DNA of 64,000 nt from positions 20,014 to 84,013 of the forward strand of contig DAMCAP010000012.1 of assembly GCA_032059445.1 (NCBI GenBank). Direction: 5' to 3'. Below the pieces are notes generated by a model. It saw only the letters and a program-made list of their open reading frames with translations. It did not search any database and was not told where the DNA came from. Positions 23,953 through 32,172 of this stretch are shown piece after piece. Made by a program: the position numbers and the translations under genes. This stretch comes from DAMCAP01 sp032059445 (GTDB lineage Bacteria > Bacillota > Clostridia > Oscillospirales > Ruminococcaceae). How positions within the stretch are numbered: the first letter of the stretch is position 1; each line of letters begins with the position of its first letter.

Positions 23953-24907
23953 GACGGGGTTTAGGGCGTATATGAAAAAACATCTACGCCCGTTATTTGA
24001 TCCAATTTTGCGATTGGTTGGTGTATCGTCTTCGCTAGCTGATGGCGCGCCTAAGCCTTCAACCAAAATTGATCTTGATAAAAGCACAAGCACTTCTAGC
24101 TTACAGACACGCCCCAGCTTAGAGCGGCAGGAATACTTAAAAGACGTCAAGCGCGAGAAGTATAAGCTGCTGATCACGAAGCTGACGATTCTTTTTGTCA
24201 TGATTATTAGCTGGGAGCTGGCAGCTGAGTATAAGCTGATCGATCAGTTTATCACCAGCCGCCCTACCCAGGTCTTTCGGGTGCTATCTAGGCTCTATAG
24301 CAGTGGAGAGCTGATGCGGCACCTGCTGGTAACGATGGGTGAGGTAGTGGCTGGATTTGCAGCGGGTACCTTATTTGGTACATTAATTGCGATATGGCTT
24401 TGGATTTCCCCCTTCTGGAGTAAGGTGGCGGAGCCTTATCTGGTGGTCATCAATAGTCTGCCCAAAATAGCTTTGGGTCCTTTGTTTATCGTGTGGTTGG
24501 GAGCAGGCCCAGTGGCAATTGTGGGAGTAACGCTGTCGATCTCGATGGTCGTTACCATCCTTGAGGTATTAAATGGTTTTATCAACACCGATAGAGAAAA
24601 AATAGCACTGGCAGTCAGCTTTGGGGCTAGCAGGCTGGCTTGCCTTACCAAGGTAGTGCTGCCAGCCAACATTACTACCATTATATCTGCACTCAAGATC
24701 AGCGTAGGTATGTCGTGGGTAGGAGTAATCGTAGGAGAGTTTTTGGTGTCGAGAGCAGGCATCGGGTATCTGATCGTGTATGGCAGTCAGGTGTTTCAGC
24801 TAGATCTGGTGATGGCAGGCGTAGTGGTGCTGGGTATCGCTGCTACGGTGATGTATCTGTGTGTAGGCTGGTTGGAGCGGAGACTGGTTACGAAACTACA
24901 TTTCTAA
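23936..24907 (+). CDS. ABC transporter permease, NitT/TauT type
   Basis: About 323 residues. ATG 23936 has GGAGGG upstream; a longer open frame runs into the ATPase gene and is not used. A ~75-residue hydrophilic, Ser/Thr-rich N-terminus precedes the membrane domain, longer than usual for SsuC/TauC. Around six helices follow, with the binding-protein-dependent transport signature in the loop ALAVSFGASRLACLTKVVLP, where the coupling helix contacts the ATPase. Middle gene of the operon. Confidence 0.88.
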   Translation: MPTYNKTGFRAYMKKHLRPLFDPILRLVGVSSSLADGAPKPSTKIDLDKSTSTSSLQTRPSLERQEYLKDVKREKYKLLITKLTILFVMIISWELAAEYKLIDQFITSRPTQVFRVLSRLYSSGELMRHLLVTMGEVVAGFAAGTLFGTLIAIWLWISPFWSKVAEPYLVVINSLPKIALGPLFIVWLGAGPVAIVGVTLSISMVVTILEVLNGFINTDREKIALAVSFGASRLACLTKVVLPANITTIISALKISVGMSWVGVIVGEFLVSRAGIGYLIVYGSQVFQLDLVMAGVVVLGIAATVMYLCVGWLERRLVTKLHF

Positions 24908-24919
24908 AGGGAGGCAATT

Positions 24920-25924
24920 ATGAAGAAGGTATTGGCATTTGCATTGGCGGTGGCAGTCACACTCATGGCAGGGTGCATGGGCAGCAAACCAAAGGAAACA
25001 GCAATGGTTGACCTGACAATCAGTGAGGTCGCTCATTCTGTTTTTTATGCGCCCCAGTATGTGGCGATGGAAATGGGATTCTTTAAGGATGAGGGGCTTA
25101 ACATCAGCCTGATCACCGGTCAGGGAGCCGATAAGGTAATGACCTCGGTGCTGTCGGGAGAGGTAGATATCGGCCTTGCAGGCCCCGAGGCATCAATCTA
25201 CGTGTATAACCAAGGTAAGGAAGATCATCCAGTGATCTTTGCTCAGCTCACTAAGCGCGACGGTTCCTTCCTAGTTGGCAGAGAGAAGCCCGACGCATTT
25301 ACATGGGATAAGCTGAAGGGCAGCCATGTAATCGGCGGCCGTAAGGGCGGCGTGCCTAACATGACTCTGGAATATCTGATCAAGCAAAAGGGACTAAACC
25401 CACAGACCGATATGAATATGGATACAGGTATCCAGTTTGCTCTGATGGCAGGTGCTTTTACCGGCGGTCAGGGTGACTATGTAGCGTTGTTTGAGCCTAC
25501 CGCTTCGATGGTGGAGAAGGAAGGTAAGGGGTATGTATTAGCTTCCATCGGTCAAGAAACCGGTGAGATCCCCTATACAGCTTACTTTGCACCAAAGAGC
25601 TATCTTACTAAGAATCAAGAAACCGTAGAGAAGTTTACCAGAGCACTCTACAAAGGTCAGAAATGGGTACAGCAAAATGATGCGAAAACAGTAGCTCAGA
25701 AGATGATTACCTTCTTCCCCGATACTTCTCCTGAGATCCTTGAGCGTGTGGTTAAGCGCTATCAAGAGATCGATGCATGGAGCAAGGATCCTGTGATGAC
25801 AGAAGAATCCTTGAAGCTGCTGCAAAAGGTCATGGCAACTGCTGGCGAGCTTGATAAAGAAGCCCCATATGATCAGCTGGTAGACAACAGCTTTGCCAAA
25901 AAGGCAATGGAGCAGGTTAAGTAA
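24920..25924 (+). CDS. ABC transporter substrate-binding lipoprotein, NMT1/SsuA type
   Basis: 334 residues. A lipoprotein signal peptide ends in LMAGC, so Cys 19 is the lipidated residue. The rest is the two-lobed NMT1/THI5-like fold: SVFYAPQYVAMEMGFFKDEG, VLSGEVDIGLAGPEA, GGRKGGVPNMTLEY and GAFTGGQGDYVALFEPTAS. Binds the substrate outside the membrane and hands it to the permease. 12 bp after the permease stop, with a terminator behind, so it ends the operon. Confidence 0.9.
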   Translation: MKKVLAFALAVAVTLMAGCMGSKPKETAMVDLTISEVAHSVFYAPQYVAMEMGFFKDEGLNISLITGQGADKVMTSVLSGEVDIGLAGPEASIYVYNQGKEDHPVIFAQLTKRDGSFLVGREKPDAFTWDKLKGSHVIGGRKGGVPNMTLEYLIKQKGLNPQTDMNMDTGIQFALMAGAFTGGQGDYVALFEPTASMVEKEGKGYVLASIGQETGEIPYTAYFAPKSYLTKNQETVEKFTRALYKGQKWVQQNDAKTVAQKMITFFPDTSPEILERVVKRYQEIDAWSKDPVMTEESLKLLQKVMATAGELDKEAPYDQLVDNSFAKKAMEQVK

Positions 25925-25943
25925 TAAGTATATATTGAGTATT

Positions 25944-25975
25944 GCGCCCTGGCGGTCATTGAGCCGTCAGGGCGC
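25944..25975 (+). terminator. Terminator of the ABC operon
   Basis: 12-bp stem GCGCCCTGGCGG/CCGTCAGGGCGC with one G-U pair and an 8-nt loop. Confidence 0.75.
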
Positions 25976-26010
25976 TTGGTTTATGGGTATTATAGCAGCC
26001 AAAACAATGC

Positions 26011-26038
26011 AAAACGCCCCACAGAAGTCTGTGAGGCG
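26011..26038 (-). terminator. Terminator of the sigma/anti-sigma operon
   Basis: On the minus strand CGCCTCACAG pairs with CTGTGGGGCG (one mismatch), then TTTT. Confidence 0.65.
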
Positions 26039-26108
26039 CTCTGCTTTGGATAATGTGGAAAACTATGAGAGGTGACTCTCAAAGGTGTAATCAGGTGCCT
26101 ATATAGCC

Positions 26109-27299
26109 CTACTTGCCCTTTGGCTTGCCGTTATCGGGCTTGCCAGTCGATTTATCATCTGATCTGCCGTTGCCTTGATTATTTTGTGGGGCATTGTTGG
26201 CCTGATCGGTTTTATTGTTGTTGCCGTTATTGGTTTTTTCTTCAGGCTTGCCGTTATCGGGCTTTACTTCTGGCTTGTTGCCGTTATTGGTTTTTTCTTC
26301 AGGCTTGCCGTTATCGGGCTTTACTTCTGGCTTGTTGCCGTTATTGGTCTTTTCTTCAGGCTTGCCGTTGTTGGGCTTTGATTCGGGTTTGTTGCCATTG
26401 TTGGCTTTATCTTCTGATTTACCGTTGTTATTGGCAGGCTTACTAGTTTGATTCTGCTGTGGAGGTAGACTGCCGCTGTTTACAGGGTCTTTTGGGTCTT
26501 TGACTTTGTCTTTACCGTTTACTTTACCATCGATCAGATCATCTAAGGTATCAAGTTTTCTAAGCTCATCTAGGCTGATAATGTGAGAAATATCGATTTT
26601 TCTTTCTTTGATCAGGTCTGCCAGCTCATCAATGGTCATTTTAGAGAGCTGCTCTAAAGTCAAGGAAGAATCAAGCCTTGCAAGGGTTACGATAAAGGCC
26701 AGCTTACCCTCGGAGACATCAAACTTTTTGGCGATGCCTTGGTTGACGATGCCCTTTTTCTCTCCGTTTAGGTTAAACACATTGGCTTCTACGTTGTTTT
26801 CGCCAAGGGGTTTATCGATGCTCTCGGGGACGGTTTCGGTGAGCTTTTGAGTTTTTTGTTGGTTATCGTTTTTGACTGTTACCAGTACGGTATTTTTCTC
26901 GGGGGTGATGTAGCCATTTTTGATCATCGATCCCATGATGGCATTGATGGCAGTATTGAGGTTGGTGTTTTTAAGCTGCATATTTTCGAGGACTTTTTGC
27001 GCATCCTCATTGCGTGCAGTCACCTTAAGGACCTTATCCTGCTTGTTGACTTCTACCTCAATGCTAGGGTTAACGTCTNNNNNNNNNNTGGTGTAGACCA
27101 CTGCGCTGGCTGCTATCGTAAGAGCCGCCGCACTGGCAGCAAAGGCCGCTATAAATGGGAATTTCTTAACTTTTGTGTGCATCATAGTGTCTCCTCCTGT
27201 ATAATTTGACAAAGTGTCTAATGGAAGCTTATCAAAGATATCAGGAGTGATGTCAGCCACTGCTTTTTGCAGATGGGCGTTGATTTGCTCATTATTCAT
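26109..27299 (-). CDS. RsgI-like transmembrane anti-sigma factor with repeat tail (N-run inside)
   Basis: About 396 residues. A ~45-residue cytoplasmic part is followed by one transmembrane helix (FIAAFAASAAALTIAASAVV) and, after a 10-N gap, the RsgI-type extracytoplasmic domain starting DVNPSIEVEVNKQDKVL. RsgI proteins hold an ECF/SigI factor at the membrane, and their Asn-Pro site is known to self-cleave; an Asn-Pro is present here. The last ~120 residues are a hydrophilic linker with near-perfect repeats of the type PEEKTNNGNKPEVKPDNGK. No carbohydrate-binding domain follows. It starts 4 bp after the sigma gene ends. Confidence 0.82.
   Translation of the reverse strand: MNNEQINAHLQKAVADITPDIFDKLPLDTLSNYTGGDTMMHTKVKKFPFIAAFAASAAALTIAASAVVYTXXXXDVNPSIEVEVNKQDKVLKVTARNEDAQKVLENMQLKNTNLNTAINAIMGSMIKNGYITPEKNTVLVTVKNDNQQKTQKLTETVPESIDKPLGENNVEANVFNLNGEKKGIVNQGIAKKFDVSEGKLAFIVTLARLDSSLTLEQLSKMTIDELADLIKERKIDISHIISLDELRKLDTLDDLIDGKVNGKDKVKDPKDPVNSGSLPPQQNQTSKPANNNGKSEDKANNGNKPESKPNNGKPEEKTNNGNKPEVKPDNGKPEEKTNNGNKPEVKPDNGKPEEKTNNGNNNKTDQANNAPQNNQGNGRSDDKSTGKPDNGKPKGK
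26190..26390 (-). repeat. In-frame repeats in the anti-sigma C-terminal tail
   Basis: About three units of 57 bp encode PEEKTNNGNKPEVKPDNGK-like segments. The opposite strand reads as hydrophobic repeats, which is a by-product. Confidence 0.8.
27079..27088. other. Assembly gap (10 N) inside the anti-sigma gene
   Basis: Placeholder lying just after the transmembrane helix; true length unknown. Confidence 0.95.
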
Positions 27300-27303
27300 A
27301 ACA

Positions 27304-27891
27304 TTACCCCATTTCTTTTAAGTATTTTTTGAGCTTGGCGAGGGAGCGGGTGTACTTTGAGAGTACGGTTGGCAGTGGTAGGCCCATCAAAGCAGCTGTT
27401 TCTCTATGCTTAAGCCCTGCTACAGCATGGAGGATTACAATCTGGCAGCTGTCATCATCAAGGATTTTGAGAGCCGATTTGAGCACGATATTATCTAGTA
27501 CCTGCTCGCTGTTTGAGGGGATGTGTAGCGTGTCTTCGATTTCCTCAAGCTCAGTAAAGGAAAATCTTCCTCTTGTGCGGAGCTTCATTAGGGCTAGGTT
27601 TTTTGCGATAGTCAATATCCACGCCATCGGTTTGCCGCAGGGTGTGTAACTATGGGCAGAGGCTAGTATTTTTACATAGGTATCCTGCATAGCATCTTCT
27701 GCATCCTGCTTATTTCGGAGGATGGACAAAAGATACCCAAACACAGCGCTGGCAGTGCAGCGATAAAGGGTTTGAAAGGTCTCTTTGCTGCCTTTTGCGG
27801 TACCGATGATGAGAGAATCGTCAATATCTGAGGGCCCGTTGTAAGACTTTGGGATGTTGTCTAATGTCGCGACAAAATTAAACATAAGCAT
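27304..27891 (-). CDS. ECF-type RNA polymerase sigma factor
   Basis: About 195 residues. Sigma region 2 is seen in TFQTLYRCTASAVFGYLLSI then NKQDAEDAMQDTYVKILASA, and region 4 in DDSCQIVILHAVAGLKHRET followed by a helix-turn-helix (AALMGLPLPTVLSKYTRSL). ECF factors direct polymerase to a small stress or envelope regulon and are held by a cognate anti-sigma, here the RsgI-like gene immediately downstream. ATG 27891 follows AGGAAA; GTG 27894 and ATG 27885 are alternatives. The ~35-residue N-terminal extension is not conserved in the family. Confidence 0.88.
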   Translation of the reverse strand: MLMFNFVATLDNIPKSYNGPSDIDDSLIIGTAKGSKETFQTLYRCTASAVFGYLLSILRNKQDAEDAMQDTYVKILASAHSYTPCGKPMAWILTIAKNLALMKLRTRGRFSFTELEEIEDTLHIPSNSEQVLDNIVLKSALKILDDDSCQIVILHAVAGLKHRETAALMGLPLPTVLSKYTRSLAKLKKYLKEMG

Positions 27892-28069
27892 CACAGATTT
27901 TCCTTTCTATAGGATTAATGTGGCGGCAGGTCTTTTTATTGCATCAAATGCAAAAAGTTTTTTATAAAGTGTATCATAGCTATATTCGACAAGATTGCTG
28001 TATTAAGAAGAAGCGTCGTTTTATATGTAAAAATAAATTGTGTTAGAAGTAAAGTTTATTATAAACAAG

Positions 28070-28101
28070 CAAAAAAATAGCAGAGAGCTTAGCCCTCTGC
28101 T
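28070..28101 (-). terminator. Terminator overlapping the end of the 47-residue ORF
   Basis: On the minus strand AGCAGAG pairs with CTCTGCT, then TTTTTTT. The stop codon of the small ORF lies in the loop. Confidence 0.75.
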
Positions 28102-28232
28102 ACAATGTCCTCCAGCACCTTGATTAGATCATGCATGTTCATCAAGCGTACGTTTCGTTCGAGGATGGCATTCTTTAAATCGATGGATAAAGAATTAAAT
28201 TTATCCTCTAGGCTTGGGTGGATATAAGACAT
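28089..28232 (-). CDS. Small protein of 47 residues, unknown
   Basis: ATG 28232 preceded by GAGGTGATAAAC. The product starts MSYIHPSLEDKFNSLS and ends LIKVLEDIVAEG; it is predicted all-helical, acidic and soluble. It is too short for the usual ORF cut-off, but the ribosome site and the terminator placed on its stop codon argue that it is real. I have a weak impression of similar small proteins in other Clostridia but cannot name a family. Confidence 0.6.
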   Translation of the reverse strand: MSYIHPSLEDKFNSLSIDLKNAILERNVRLMNMHDLIKVLEDIVAEG

Positions 28233-28348
28233 GTTTATCACCTCAAGGGTATTTTGCCTCTATTATCCACTATTATTACAAGAATTTAAAATAAAAGTGG
28301 CGAAACTCGGCCGATTAAATAGCTGCATTCTAAGCTAGGATTATTTTG

Positions 28349-28816
28349 CTATTCTTTTATATAATCAACGAGCGTCATGCCGTCTTTTAGTTTTGTCTCT
28401 CGTCCTGTTTTTTGGTACCCCATCTTTTCGTAGAGATGGCACAGCTTGACTTCTTCTTTAATCGTATCTAGCTCCCAATGACTCGCCTCGGGGTATAAGG
28501 CTTCTGCCAGCTTGATCGCTACTTGCGCGTAGCCATTACCCTGATACTGGGGTAGGATGAACATTTGTGATATACGGTGGATGGCATCTTGCTTTCGCTT
28601 AATTCTGATGCACCCTATATTGATCTCGTCAAGCTTGATGAAATAATAGTCATTATGATCCAACTGCATTCGCTCGGTGATTTTTGAGAGTGGCTCTGCA
28701 CCTGGGTTTGTTTCATAATCTTGGTACTTACATAGCAACTCTGCAAAAGCTGCGATTTGCAGCCTATGTACTTCCTCTGTGTCTTTTATAGCTGCTTTTT
28801 GCAATGCAATTGGCAT
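28349..28816 (-). CDS. GNAT-family N-acetyltransferase
   Basis: 155 residues, a single GNAT domain. The acetyl-CoA-binding motif A is FILPQYQGNGYAQVAIKLAE; the N-terminal DTEEVHRLQIAAFAEL and the closing YEKMGYQKTGRETKL are typical. Acceptor substrate unknown. Stands alone, followed by a terminator shared with nothing else on this strand until YmaF. Confidence 0.8.
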   Translation of the reverse strand: MPIALQKAAIKDTEEVHRLQIAAFAELLCKYQDYETNPGAEPLSKITERMQLDHNDYYFIKLDEINIGCIRIKRKQDAIHRISQMFILPQYQGNGYAQVAIKLAEALYPEASHWELDTIKEEVKLCHLYEKMGYQKTGRETKLKDGMTLVDYIKE

Positions 28817-28925
28817 ACAATCACCTCAAAGTCGGTTAAGTTGAGATCGAGCGTTATTTAGATGTGGGTGACATTATGGTAGCATATTTTTAATAGTATC
28901 ACAAGTGAGAGATGATTTTTATGCA

Positions 28926-28953
28926 TAAAAAAGCTTGCTCCTAAGGAGCAAGC
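28926..28953 (-). terminator. Terminator after the YmaF-like gene
   Basis: Perfect 9-bp stem GCTTGCTCC/GGAGCAAGC with loop TAA, then TTTTTT on the minus strand. Confidence 0.88.
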
Positions 28954-28965
28954 GGTATATTAAAC

Positions 28966-29331
28966 TCAATCTTCCTCAATAGGGTTATTGATAAAAGTTG
29001 CAAATCTGAATTCATGCCTGTGACCATCATTCATGGATGTTACGGACTCAAGGAAGTGAACATGCCTGTCGCCAACTACGATGGCATTGCCAGTTCTGCC
29101 GACAAACTCATGATAATGATTCTCATAAAAATCTGTGCGAAACCTTACTACATGGAAATGTGCCCCGGTATCTGAGGGGAATGCTTCTCCCGATACGGTA
29201 GCAAAACGGTGATTATGGGGATCTTCTTCTCGTTCAGCTATTTCCACACTACCCTGCACTTCATGCACATGGTTTTGCTCGCGATTTTGCCACGGTGGAC
29301 AATAACAAGGGTGCTCATAAAAATCTGACAT
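28966..29331 (-). CDS. YmaF-like His-rich protein
   Basis: 121 residues from ATG 29331, which has AGGAG upstream; an open extension to 29445 has no support. Six HxH motifs recur about every 16-23 residues: HVHEV, HNHRF, HFHVV, HYHEF, HVHFL and HRHEF. This pattern and the closing GHRHEFRFATFI match the YmaF family of Bacillus and Clostridia, whose function is not known. The regular HxH spacing suggests a beta-repeat that may bind metal (inference). Own terminator. Confidence 0.8.
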   Translation of the reverse strand: MSDFYEHPCYCPPWQNREQNHVHEVQGSVEIAEREEDPHNHRFATVSGEAFPSDTGAHFHVVRFRTDFYENHYHEFVGRTGNAIVVGDRHVHFLESVTSMNDGHRHEFRFATFINNPIEED

Positions 29332-29842
29332 AGTGCATATCTCCTGATGACCAGTATTTGATATGGACTTTCGTCCAATCCATTGTATGCCCCGGTCAAT
29401 GGGGATGCCACAGCCCTTTATAGGGTCATTAGTAACGACCAGCACAATACGATTAAATATACGCCTAGTTGAACGAATATGTGGCGCGCAAGCCTGATAA
29501 TACCTTACTTAAGGAGCTACTGCAAAAATCCGCCCCTTCCAAAGAGCAAAACAATCGATGGGCGTTAACTCCATGTAGTTTATAATCTCTCGATCAGATA
29601 GCATAGCAAACATATAGAACATTTATTTGATTAGTATATATAATCAAAAAAGAATTTGGTAGTGAGATGCAAATCACTTTGGAGTTCGCTAATAAAAAAA
29701 TTAAAAACAAAAAACATTATTATATTACGAAATTATCTGAATATTTATTAGTCAACAATTACATGTAATAATGAATCTTTAAAAACGAATACTATAAGTG
29801 TCTTAATAGACTATTAGGACTTATTAAAGGAGGTAATTATCT
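29332..29842. other. Intergenic region with a possible coding remnant
   Basis: About 510 bp, AT-rich. A 38-codon plus-strand open stretch (29469-29585), preceded by a stop codon, reads like a protein C-terminus (PDNTLLKELLQKSAPSKEQ, ending TPCSL) with no ribosome site; it may be gene debris. The rest holds the promoter region of the spore-protein gene. Confidence 0.4.
29738..29768 (+). promoter_or_regulatory. Possible forespore (sigma-G-like) promoter
   Basis: TGAATA, 18-bp spacer, CATGTAA, about 75 bp before the spore-protein gene. The -35 fits the sigma-G consensus; the -10 fits only in part. Confidence 0.4.
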
Positions 29843-30337
29843 ATGAATAATAATAATCAGGATCTACAAAAGGCTCGCCAAGCAAATCAGAAAAGCGCAC
29901 AAAACGCCACCAATTCTACAGGATCGATGAACGCAACAAATGCCCTTCAGCAAGCTAAACAGGCAAATAAGCAGAGTCGAAATAGTGCAGGCCAGAGTTA
30001 CAATTCTGGATATTCCAATTCCACCAGCAATACTGCATCGATGAACGCTAGTGACCTTCAGCAGGCTGTACAGGCAAATCAGCAGAGCCGAAATAGTTTA
30101 GGCCAGGGCTACAATTCTGGATATTCCAATTCCACCAGCAGCACTGCATCGATGAACGCGACCGACCTTCAGCAGGCTGTACAGGCAAATCAGCAGAGCC
30201 GAAATAGTATAGGCCAGAGTTACAATGCAGGATCTACCAACTCTACAATGACCCCAGATCTTGAGAGTATCCGTAAGGCAAATCAGGATAGCGCTAAGAA
30301 GGCTCAGCAATACAACAAGAATAACAACTCTTTCTAG
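29843..30337 (+). CDS. Gamma-type small acid-soluble spore protein with extra repeats
   Basis: 164 residues, very rich in Asn, Gln and Ser, no Trp or Cys. The unit DLQQAVQANQQSRNS-GQ-YNSGYSNST matches the repeats of SspE, which stores amino acids in the spore core for use during germination. SspE of Bacillus has two units in 84 residues; here there are three good units of about 37 residues and two partial ones at the ends. AAAGGAGG precedes the ATG. A possible sigma-G promoter and a terminator make it monocistronic. Confidence 0.8.
   Translation: MNNNNQDLQKARQANQKSAQNATNSTGSMNATNALQQAKQANKQSRNSAGQSYNSGYSNSTSNTASMNASDLQQAVQANQQSRNSLGQGYNSGYSNSTSSTASMNATDLQQAVQANQQSRNSIGQSYNAGSTNSTMTPDLESIRKANQDSAKKAQQYNKNNNSF
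29951..30236 (+). repeat. Tandem repeats inside the gamma-SASP gene
   Basis: Units of about 111 bp; the last two share long identical tracts such as CAATTCTGGATATTCCAATT. Confidence 0.8.
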
Positions 30338-30661
30338 TAAAAAAAGTACAACCTTGGGCTAACTTTGCTCCAAGAACGAAAGCACCCGCCGAATAGGTCG
30401 GGCGCTTTTTGTTTTTTTATTTAGCATCGTTATTTAATTTTTTACATTGATCTGATAAGCCAGCTGAGTAAGGGTGAGATACCAGACACATGATGCAAAG
30501 TAAATATATAATACATTCCCACTGACTTTGGTTCATTCCCAAGGCTGGTGGGCTCTTTTTTTGTTGTAGTTTAAGAAATAGTGCCATTATTTACAGTATT
30601 GTGTAAAAATTCTACACTTGATAAAATAGCAATAAAGTAACTGAGAAATGAGAAATCCAAC
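30338..30661. other. Intergenic region after the spore-protein gene
   Basis: About 320 bp: a terminator at 30381-30412 and otherwise AT-rich sequence. No gene seen. Confidence 0.5.
30381..30412 (+). terminator. Terminator of the gamma-SASP gene
   Basis: AGCACCCG pairs with CGGGCGCT (one mismatch), then TTTTTGTTTTTTT. Confidence 0.8.
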
Positions 30662-32008
30662 GTGCCAAAAGTTTCAAAAGTCCTGTTATCTGTATTTTTG
30701 CTATTCCTTGTAGTGAGTTTTGTATCACTCTATAATGATCAAATAAGTAATCAAGCATTTTTTGAAACACAAGAAGGGGAAAGTAGCTCAGACGCAATGC
30801 AAGCTGAGAGTATGGAAGACCCAGAATCTTCACCAACCATGCCTTCCTCATCGGATGAATCAACATCTGATCCTTCTTCTAGCACCAGCTCCAAATCGGA
30901 TATAAAACCCGAATCGTCTTTGCCACCACCTGCCCAGCCAAGTCCATCGTCCTCGGTGGGTAAGTATGTGGTTGGTTATTACACATCTTGGTCAACCTCA
31001 CAGGGCTATCCTCCTTCCAGCATAGATGCAAAAAAGCTGACCCATATTAATTATGCTTTTGCAGGGATTGATGAGGATCATAAAATACTGCTCAATAATC
31101 CTACAGTTGACCTAAAGAATTTTGAGGGGCTTAGGAGTCTTCGTAATCAAAATCCGAAGCTCAAGGTGTTAATTTCGGTAGGCGGTTGGGATGGCTCTAA
31201 GTATTTTTCGGATGTTGCCCTTACAGCCCAGAGCAGGGAGACCTTTGCACAAAGCTGTGTGAATTTTTTGAAGAAGCACGATTTAGATGGCATCGACTTA
31301 GACTGGGAGTATCCTGTATCAGGTGGGATGGCAGGTAATATCAATCGCCCAGAAGACAAGCAAAACTTCACCAAGCTCTTACAGGCAATACGCAGCAAGC
31401 TTGACGAGCAGTCAACAATCGATGGCAAGACCTATTATCTCACCATTGCAGGAGGAATTTCTGCAAGCTATGTATCCAATATCGAGCTGAAAAACATTTT
31501 GCAATATTTAGATTACATATTTATTATGGGCTACGATCTTCATGGGCCATGGGAGCCCTATGCTGACCTAAATGCTCCTCTTTATAGTCCACAAGAAGCC
31601 TCACCACAGCATAACACAAGTGTGAGTGACGCGGTAAATATCTACCTAAAGGCCGGGGCACCCCCAAAAAAGCTTGTATTGGGCATGCCTTTTTACGGAT
31701 ATAGATATGACGTCACCGCTGATGGCAACGATGGCCTATATCAGACCTATAGCAGTGCCAAGTCGATTAGCTACGATAGCATCTTAGCGTATCTATCCGA
31801 CCCAGCCTACAGCCAATTCATCCACCCACAAGCAAAGGTGCCATATATCTATGGAAACGGTAGGTTTATTTCTTATGATGATCCAGCCTCTATAGCTCTT
31901 AAGACCCAATATGCAAAGGGCTTGGGCTTGGCGGGGGTAGGAGCTTGGGAGCTCTCTCATGATAGTCAGGGTGTGCTCCTTGATCGTGCATATGATACTC
32001 TAAACTAA
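30662..32008 (+). CDS. Secreted/anchored GH18 glycoside hydrolase (chitinase-like)
   Basis: 448 residues, GTG start with a weak upstream site. An N-terminal hydrophobic helix (LLSVFLLFLVVSFVSL) serves as signal or anchor; a Ser/Pro/Glu-rich linker covers about residues 40-100. The GH18 barrel follows: VVGYYTSWS, LTHINYAFAG, VLISVGGWDGS, and the catalytic DGIDLDWE with the Glu acid near residue 217, then MGYDLHGPWEPY and GVGAWELSHD at the end. The enzyme should cleave beta-1,4-N-acetylglucosamine polymers such as chitin. No chitin-binding domain. A role in spore or wall turnover is possible but not shown. Confidence 0.9.
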   Translation: MPKVSKVLLSVFLLFLVVSFVSLYNDQISNQAFFETQEGESSSDAMQAESMEDPESSPTMPSSSDESTSDPSSSTSSKSDIKPESSLPPPAQPSPSSSVGKYVVGYYTSWSTSQGYPPSSIDAKKLTHINYAFAGIDEDHKILLNNPTVDLKNFEGLRSLRNQNPKLKVLISVGGWDGSKYFSDVALTAQSRETFAQSCVNFLKKHDLDGIDLDWEYPVSGGMAGNINRPEDKQNFTKLLQAIRSKLDEQSTIDGKTYYLTIAGGISASYVSNIELKNILQYLDYIFIMGYDLHGPWEPYADLNAPLYSPQEASPQHNTSVSDAVNIYLKAGAPPKKLVLGMPFYGYRYDVTADGNDGLYQTYSSAKSISYDSILAYLSDPAYSQFIHPQAKVPYIYGNGRFISYDDPASIALKTQYAKGLGLAGVGAWELSHDSQGVLLDRAYDTLN

Positions 32009-32047
32009 AGACGCTTTGGTATAGAAGCGCAACAATGCATTACAATA

Positions 32048-32079
32048 CCCCACTGGCCTATTGCTGTAGGCTAGTGGGG
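32048..32079 (+). terminator. Terminator-like hairpin after the GH18 gene
   Basis: 13-bp stem CCCCACTGGCCTA/TAGGCTAGTGGGG with one mismatch; the T-run is poor. Confidence 0.6.
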
Positions 32080-32122
32080 CGTATTTGTTTGCTGGGGGCT
32101 TATTATCTTATGCTTGCATTGC

Positions 32123-32151
32123 TTGACAGGGTTACCACTCACTTGTACAAT
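32123..32151 (+). promoter_or_regulatory. Consensus promoter of the MocR-type regulator
   Basis: TTGACA, 17-bp spacer, TACAAT, with the start codon only ~22 bp beyond the -10 box, so the leader is very short. Confidence 0.75.
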
Positions 32152-32172
32152 TGTGTGGTGGAGGTGGATCAG

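Noticed and set aside
26072..26451. Plus-strand hydrophobic repeat ORFs
   Set aside because: They are the complement of the anti-sigma tail repeats, which are in frame with a recognised protein.
29951..30236. CRISPR-like array
   Set aside because: The repeats are coding, in frame and without spacers; they belong to the spore protein.
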